A stretch of DNA of 7,782 nt, taken from assembly GCA_937888775.1 (NCBI GenBank), contig CALAQT010000404.1:1-7782 (forward strand), in the 5' to 3' direction. Positions within the stretch are counted from its first letter, which is position 1. Every line of letters starts with the position of its first letter. This DNA comes from an uncultured Actinomycetes bacterium (GTDB taxonomy: Bacteria; Actinomycetota; Thermoleophilia; Solirubrobacterales; Solirubrobacteraceae). Made by a program: the position numbers and the translations under genes. Of the stretch, positions 6,611-7,782 are shown one piece after another. Below the pieces are notes generated by a model. That model was given only the letters and a program-made list of their open reading frames with translations. It made no database searches and was not told the origin of the DNA.

Positions 6611-6618
6611 AGTATAAA
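6611..6618 (-). promoter_or_regulatory. -10-like element of the rpmB promoter (TTTATACT)
   Basis: On the minus strand TATACT occupies 6616-6611, preceded by TT. It is one of the few AT-rich islands in the window. The hexamer ends ten bases before the rpmB ATG, so a start point 6-7 bases downstream would leave a leader of only about 3-4 bases. No TTGACA-like -35 is visible at 16-19 bases upstream, where the sequence is GC-rich and part of a dyad. Promoter identity is inferred. Confidence 0.45.
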
Positions 6619-6628
6619 CGTCCGTGAT

Positions 6629-6652
6629 GCGAACCGCCGGACGCCGCTTCGC
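6629..6652. promoter_or_regulatory. Imperfect 24-base dyad between divergent promoters; candidate operator
   Basis: The outer arms GCGAA (6629-6633) and TTCGC (6648-6652) are perfect, and nine of the twelve symmetric pairs match around a centre at 6640/6641. The site covers the positions where both divergent promoters would have their -35 hexamers. A dimeric regulator binding here could control rpmB and the kinase gene together. High GC raises the chance background, so this is a suggestion only. Confidence 0.3.
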
Positions 6653-6659
6653 GGGTACA

Positions 6660-6684
6660 TACAATCCAGGTCGGGTACCTGAGG
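6660..6684 (+). promoter_or_regulatory. -10-like element (TACAAT) and ribosome binding site for the kinase gene
   Basis: TACAAT at 6660-6665 is a fair match to a sigma-70-type -10. It predicts a start near 6672 and a short leader of about 19 bases. GAGG at 6681-6684 lies six bases before the ATG at 6691 and supports that start. No good -35 hexamer is visible 17 bases upstream (CCGGAC at 6637-6642). Confidence 0.4.
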
Positions 6685-6690
6685 CTCCTG

Positions 6691-7782
6691 ATGGGGACTA
6701 GCAGCGGATCTGGGGATGAACTCCTGCGCGGCCTGAAGCTGCCGGAGCGCTACCAACTCGGCCGGCACATCGCCACCGGGGGTATGGCGTCGGTGTGGCG
6801 CGCCGAGGATCTCGTGCTCGGCCGCATGGTGGCGATCAAGATCCTGTCGGAGCGCTTCGCGCGCGATCACGTGGCGGTGGCGCGCTTCGAACGGGAGGCG
6901 CGCACCGCGGCCCGGGTCTCCGGCCATCCGCATGTGGTCACGATCTATGACGTCGGCGAGGCCGAGTGCACCGATGGCGGCGCCGGCGCGTCCCCCAGCC
7001 CGAGGACCTTCATCGTGATGGAGTACCTGCCGGGGGGAACGGTGGCGGACGCGCTGCGGGTCGGCGAGGTCAGGCTCCAGGAGGCGCTGCGCTGGCTGCA
7101 CGAGGCCGCTTCAGCGCTCGATCACGCCCACGAGCGCGGGATCGTGCACCGGGACATCAAGCCCGCCAACTTTCTGCTCGACGGGGCCCGCGTCCTGCAC
7201 GTCGCCGACTTCGGCATCGCTCACCTGGGCAGCGAGGACACGATCACCAGCGCCGGCGAGCTGTTCGGGACCGCGGCGTATCTGTCACCCGAGCAGGCCC
7301 TCGGTCGCGCCGCCGGCCCGGCCAGCGATCGCTACGCGCTGGCGGTCGCCGCCTACGAGCTGCTCGTGGGCCAGCGGCCATTCAACGCCACGCACTTCAC
7401 GGCCCAGGCTCGCCAGCACATCGAGCAGCCGCCGCCGGCCGCCAGTGAGCGAAACCGGGTTCTGCCGCCGGCCGTCGACACGGTGCTCCAGCGCGGGCTG
7501 GCCAAGCAGCCGCAACAGCGTTACGCCACGGCCGCCGCGTTCGTCGACGGCCTCGATGTTGCCCTCAGCCAGAGCCGCACGCGTTCCACGCGCCGCCTGG
7601 TCGGTGCCGCCGCCGGACGCTCGGCGCTGCGAGCAGGCCCCACCCCCCCCACCGGCCCCACCGGACGGCCGCTGAGCTCCGCCGTGACGCCCGCCCACGG
7701 TCCCGATCACCCTCCGGCGCGCGATGGCGCCGGCAGCAGCGCCGGCAGCGGAGTGGGCAGCGGAGCCGGCAGCGGAGCGAGC
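6691..7782 (+). CDS. Hanks-type serine/threonine protein kinase (PknB-like; C-terminus beyond the window)
   Basis: The frame is open from the ATG at 6691 to the right edge (364 residues, no stop). The kinase domain spans about 20-292: glycine loop [10 protein letters not shown] (27-36), VAIK with Lys50, alpha-C Glu69, hinge VMEYLPGG (109-116), catalytic loop HRDIKPAN (153-160) with Asp155 and Asn160, DFG at 173-175, activation segment with Thr184 and Thr186, [10 protein letters not shown] (193-202) and [20 protein letters not shown] (212-231). All catalytic residues are present, so it should be active. Oddities are Ala28 in place of the usual first glycine of the loop, and a Gly/Ser/Pro insert at 91-105. 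From about 293 a basic then Pro/Gly/Ser-rich linker begins, ending in Gly-Ser repeats. Actinobacterial relatives usually continue into a membrane helix and an extracellular sensor, which cannot be seen here. It is divergent from rpmB and its substrates are unknown; DivIVA-family proteins are known kinase targets in actinobacteria, so the nearby SepIVA-like protein is a conceivable one. Confidence 0.95.
   Translation, partial: MGTSSGSGDELLRGLKLPERYQLGRHIATGGMASVWRAEDLVLGRMVAIKILSERFARDHVAVARFEREARTAARVSGHPHVVTIYDVGEAECTDGGAGASPSPRTFIVMEYLPGGTVADALRVGEVRLQEALRWLHEAASALDHAHERGIVHRDIKPANFLLDGARVLHVADFGIAHLGSEDTITSAGELFGTAAYLSPEQALGRAAGPASDRYALAVAAYELLVGQRPFNATHFTAQARQHIEQPPPAASERNRVLPPAVDTVLQRGLAKQPQQRYATAAAFVDGLDVALSQSRTRSTRRLVGAAAGRSALRAGPTPPTGPTGRPLSSAVTPAHGPDHPPARDGAGSSAGSGVGSGAGSGAS
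7643..7650 (+). repeat. Eight-base poly-C tract in the kinase linker
   Basis: A run of eight C follows CCCA in the part encoding residues about 317-321 (GPTPPTGP). A one-base slip would shift the frame before any membrane or sensor domain, leaving a soluble kinase domain. Such a tract is also a place where sequencing errors occur; the frame used here stays open to the edge. Confidence 0.6.
7729..7782 (+). repeat. 12-base Gly-Ser-coding tandem repeat at the window edge
   Basis: About four and a half units of the type GCCGGCAGCGGA lie at 7729-7740, 7741-7752, 7753-7764, 7765-7776 and 7777-7782, with a few substitutions. They encode [18 protein letters not shown], a flexible linker in the kinase. 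The repeat may continue beyond the window. Confidence 0.8.

Noticed and set aside
6594..6618. Plus-strand TTGACA (6594-6599) followed by TATAAA (6613-6618) as a promoter
   Set aside because: The spacer is only 13 bases, too short for sigma-70-type promoters, and the TTGACA is part of the first codons of rpmB on the other strand.
6409..7101. A 230-residue minus-strand frame that includes L28
   Set aside because: Only the last 63 residues match ribosomal protein L28. The upstream part is antisense to the kinase gene and spans the promoter region.
1..7782. CRISPR array, insertion sequence, prophage, toxin-antitoxin or other defence system
   Set aside because: There are no spaced direct repeats, transposase, integrase or terminal inverted repeats. 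The only repeats are short tandem units in coding linkers and one local duplication, and all seven genes on the minus strand are housekeeping types.

Overview
This is a high-GC stretch of bacterial chromosome that reads as an ordinary housekeeping neighbourhood. The gene order rpmB - fakA (Dak2/YloV type) - recG - rsmD - coaD - SepIVA/DivIVA-like coiled-coil protein is one I associate with Actinomycetota. The strong G/C third-position bias, the GTG starts, the four-cysteine L28 and the SepIVA-like partner of coaD fit a deep-branching actinobacterium, perhaps Thermoleophilia (Solirubrobacter/Conexibacter-like). The class is a guess from protein feel, not from a search.

Layout. Positions 1-6600 are read on the minus strand, so the transcription order runs right to left. 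It is rpmB (ribosomal protein L28, 6600-6409), a fatty-acid-kinase-like FakA/YloV (6328-4586), recG (4499-2355), rsmD (2327-1773), coaD (1786-1289, overlapping rsmD by 14 bases), the SepIVA/DivIVA-like protein (1271-807) and rmuC (713, running off the left edge). Gaps are from -14 to about 93 bases and no strong intrinsic terminator is visible, so one long operon or a few nested units are likely. From 6691 to the right edge, on the plus strand, lies a divergent Hanks-type serine/threonine protein kinase. Its catalytic domain is complete, but its C-terminal sensor part lies beyond the window.

The only real control region is 6601-6690, between rpmB and the kinase gene. It holds a minus-strand -10-like TATACT so close to the rpmB ATG that the transcript would be leaderless or nearly so. 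It also holds a plus-strand -10-like TACAAT with a GAGG ribosome binding site for the kinase, and an imperfect 24-base dyad between them that covers both expected -35 positions.

How the genes fit together: rpmB and rsmD serve the ribosome, recG and rmuC serve DNA repair and recombination, coaD makes coenzyme A, fakA probably phosphorylates fatty acids for phospholipid synthesis, and the coiled-coil protein probably acts in division or envelope growth. I found no mobile element, CRISPR array, tRNA, rRNA or defence system, and no convincing undescribed multi-gene system. The points worth a second look are small: the shared divergent promoter region, a possible active-site substitution in RmuC, a 15-base in-frame tandem repeat in fakA, a duplicated gene 3' end after the SepIVA-like gene, and the repeat-rich, poly-C-containing linker of the kinase.
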